The translations under genes and the position numbers were made by a program. Positions 62,357 to 64,000 of a stretch of 64,000 bases of DNA are shown here, in pieces (position 1 is the first letter of the stretch; every line of letters begins with the position of its first letter). Source of the DNA: Ampelocalamus luodianensis. Lineage: Eukaryota; Streptophyta; Magnoliopsida; Poales; Poaceae. Below the pieces are notes generated by a model. It saw only the letters and a program-made list of their open reading frames with translations. It did not search any database and was not told where the DNA came from. The DNA is taken from assembly GCA_036346255.1 (NCBI GenBank), contig CM070619.1:40368342-40432341 (forward strand), given 5' to 3'.

Positions 62357-64000
62357 ATGTCGGACCAAATCACCAACTGGTCGGTTTCCGACTTGAATGA
62401 GAAGAAACTAGAGAGCTTGGAGAAGATCGGGATGCTTCCCGGCAAGGATGTGATTTCTTGGAGATCCACGGCTGGAGAACATTCCCCGAGTAGCGAAGAT
62501 GGAGAAATCCCAATTTTTCTTGCATACATTGAATGCGGATTTAGGCTACCAATTCACTCCTTCCTTCCCAAAGTTTTGGAGTATTATGGAGTTGAATTGG
62601 TGAGTCTTGCTCCCAATGCTATCGCCAATCTCAGTATCTTTATCTACCTCTGCAAAGCGTACTTGAGGATTCCAGCACATCTGGATCTGTTCAAGTACTA
62701 CTACAGGATGACAAAGTCTGGGAAGACGATTGGGACGCCTGGAGAGTGCACCTTGCGCCTCCATGACGGAAAAGCCGATGAGTACATTTTATGTACTCAA
62801 AGTCTTCGTGGTCGTCGTGGAAGAAAAGCTGGTTCTATATGAAGATCACAAAGAAAGACATCCTTTATTATTCTGGTAAGAAGGCAGTCAAGAATCCGAG
62901 ATGGCGCTCCTCTACAGAAAAAGAGGGAAAAGTAAAGAAATGGGCCGAAGCAATAAAGCTTCTTAGTGTCAAAGGTCTAACATCTTGGCATGTAGTGAAG
63001 GATTTTTCTATACGCCGGGTTAGTCCTTTGAAGGCCCGGGCACACCGGATGCTCTGGTACATTGGTCGTGATGATACGACCAGAGATTCCAAAGATGGTA
63101 AGCCATTAATGATTTCGACCAGTTTACCTATCTTAGTTGATTATTTCTATATCCTTAAATCTTTTATTTTACCTTTACAGCTATATCTTCTGATGAAATT
63201 AGAAGCCGGATCAAAATGATCTGCGCCGGAGAGCCTGGTGCAAGGCTAGTTTCCCCCGAATCTTAGCGGTTGTTTCCGCTGAAGAGAGAATTGAAACACT
63301 TAAGGTAAGAATATCAACCGCTGCTTATTGTTGTACATATTATTTCTGATCGGTATACCATAAATTCTCTTTGATGTGTAGTCGGTCGGGTTGAGAATCA
63401 ATGAGGCCACTGAAAGATGTGAGCCAATTGATGATCTGATCTCCCCTTCGACCACACAGGATGTCAGCCTTCCAGAGGTAGGTGACCGAACATAAATAAT
63501 ATTTTGGACAAATGATGTTCATCGCCTAACTATCTTTGATGATGAATTTAGGCGTTGTCATACCTTCCAAAGAAGGTCGAGAGGACCCACCAAAGGCTCA
63601 CCGAGGCTATCGCTTTGGAGGTCGACGAATCTACAATCATCGACCGTGATCGTGACCTTATCCTTGATGAACTGGTTGCAGATATCGCTTTTGATTTCTA
63701 ATCAATGGATGTGCAAGATCTAGCCGACCCTACCAGTTTAGAACCAGTGAAATCGGTTGAGAAGAAGAGGAAGGCCAACGCAACGAACTTTGCTTCGATG
63801 CATTACAAGGGTAAATTCAGAAAATCGACAAGGTACATATATTAAATGAAGAGGTCGCATATATACATACCTTGGATCTTCCTTACCCTTTCTCTCTCTT
63901 TTTTTTAGATCTTCTGGTGTTCCAGTCATGTCCGACCAGAGCACCCCTCAGGAAAAGGTTTCTGAGGAAGAGGTGGTCGTGGAGGTTCCTGATCAGGATA
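62357..64000 (+). pseudogene. Intron-containing transposon gene with putative gypsy-type transposon domain (PF04195-like), 3' end outside window
   Basis: ATG 62357 begins MSDQITNWSVSDLNEKKLE. Residues about 45-115 read ECGFRLPIHSFLPKVLEYYG, VELVSLAPNAIANLSIFIYL and LRIPAHLDLFKYYYRM, the pattern of the plant 'putative gypsy type transposon' domain. The frame shifts near 62790 and continues WKKSWFYMKI. Probable exons are 62357-63097 (including that shift), 63181-63304, 63382-63477, 63552-63832 and 63909-64000+; all introns are GT-AG with clean phases (for example AAAGATG|GTAAGC and TTTACAG|CT). A further 1-base shift lies near 63243 and a TAA near 63699. The last exon is acidic (EKVSEEEVVVEVPDQ). 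Function is unknown; the family occurs in plant transposons. Confidence 0.65.

Noticed and set aside
1..64000. CRISPR arrays, rRNA operons, bacterial-type operons or terminators
   Set aside because: No regularly spaced identical repeats, no rRNA cores, and the window is eukaryotic with spliced genes and plant transposons.

Overview
The window is nuclear DNA of a flowering plant, almost certainly a grass. The evidence is Angela/BARE-type Ty1/copia LTRs, Tekay-like Ty3/gypsy chromoviruses with LTRs of 3-4.6 kb, Mutator-like elements (MULEs) carrying plant mobile domains, a Pack-MULE with a captured gene piece, L1- and RTE-type LINEs, and a spliced plant gene with GT-AG introns. The species cannot be fixed from this sequence. 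I see no rRNA, tRNA or CRISPR.

Region 1 (1-31157) is a nested stack of LTR retrotransposons. A decayed Ty1/copia element (its 5' LTR lies left of the window; 3' LTR 4438-6038) sits inside the pol gene of a Ty3/gypsy chromovirus (gypsy A). The same pol gene is split again by a 3.3-kb solo LTR on the minus strand (6178-9503, TSD TCTCC). Pol resumes at 9509 and ends in a chromodomain at 12184, followed by a polypurine tract and a 3' LTR from 12224. That LTR is itself interrupted by a complete 10.3-kb minus-strand element (15238-25535, TSD GATTC). This insert has two 4.15-kb LTRs and a 2-kb internal domain without coding capacity, so it is a LARD-type non-autonomous element. LTR A resumes to about 27080, where it is cut off and joined to a second gypsy pol fragment (27081-28620), in turn joined to a truncated LTR (28621-31157).

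Region 2 (31158-41240) holds the only convincing host gene. It is a minus-strand, three-exon gene (37840 to 33769) for a 174-residue proline-rich conserved plant protein of unknown function. Its 3.4-kb second intron carries a 1.37-kb Pack-MULE with about 200-bp inverted repeats and the 5' end of a UFD2/E4 ubiquitin-ligase gene. A MULE-like foldback MITE (32374-32965) lies downstream of the gene. Upstream are a diverged tandem duplication and a minus-strand solo copia LTR (39019-40609).

Region 3 (41241-53557) is two long-TIR Mutator-like elements about 500 bp apart. The first (41241-46910, plus strand) carries only a plant-mobile-domain (PMD) gene with an unusual seven-residue repeat tail. The second (about 47410-53557, minus strand) carries a degraded MULE transposase (DNA-binding region, transposase core, SWIM finger, CCHC knuckle) and a second PMD gene.

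Region 4 (53558-64000) contains a chimeric scrap with a diphthine synthase (DPH5) exon fragment, then a decayed L1-type LINE (ORF1 and ORF2 overlapping by ATGA). A 5'-truncated RTE-type LINE is inserted in ORF2 with a 19-bp target duplication. At the right edge is a plus-strand, intron-containing gene with a putative gypsy-type transposon domain (PF04195-like) running off the window.

Apart from the proline-rich protein, every recognisable coding region belongs to a mobile element or a captured fragment, and nearly all carry frameshifts or stops. I found no wholly new system. The best leads are the paired PMD-MULEs with the repeat tail, the intronic Pack-MULE, the LARD, and a palindromic block shared by all the large gypsy LTRs.
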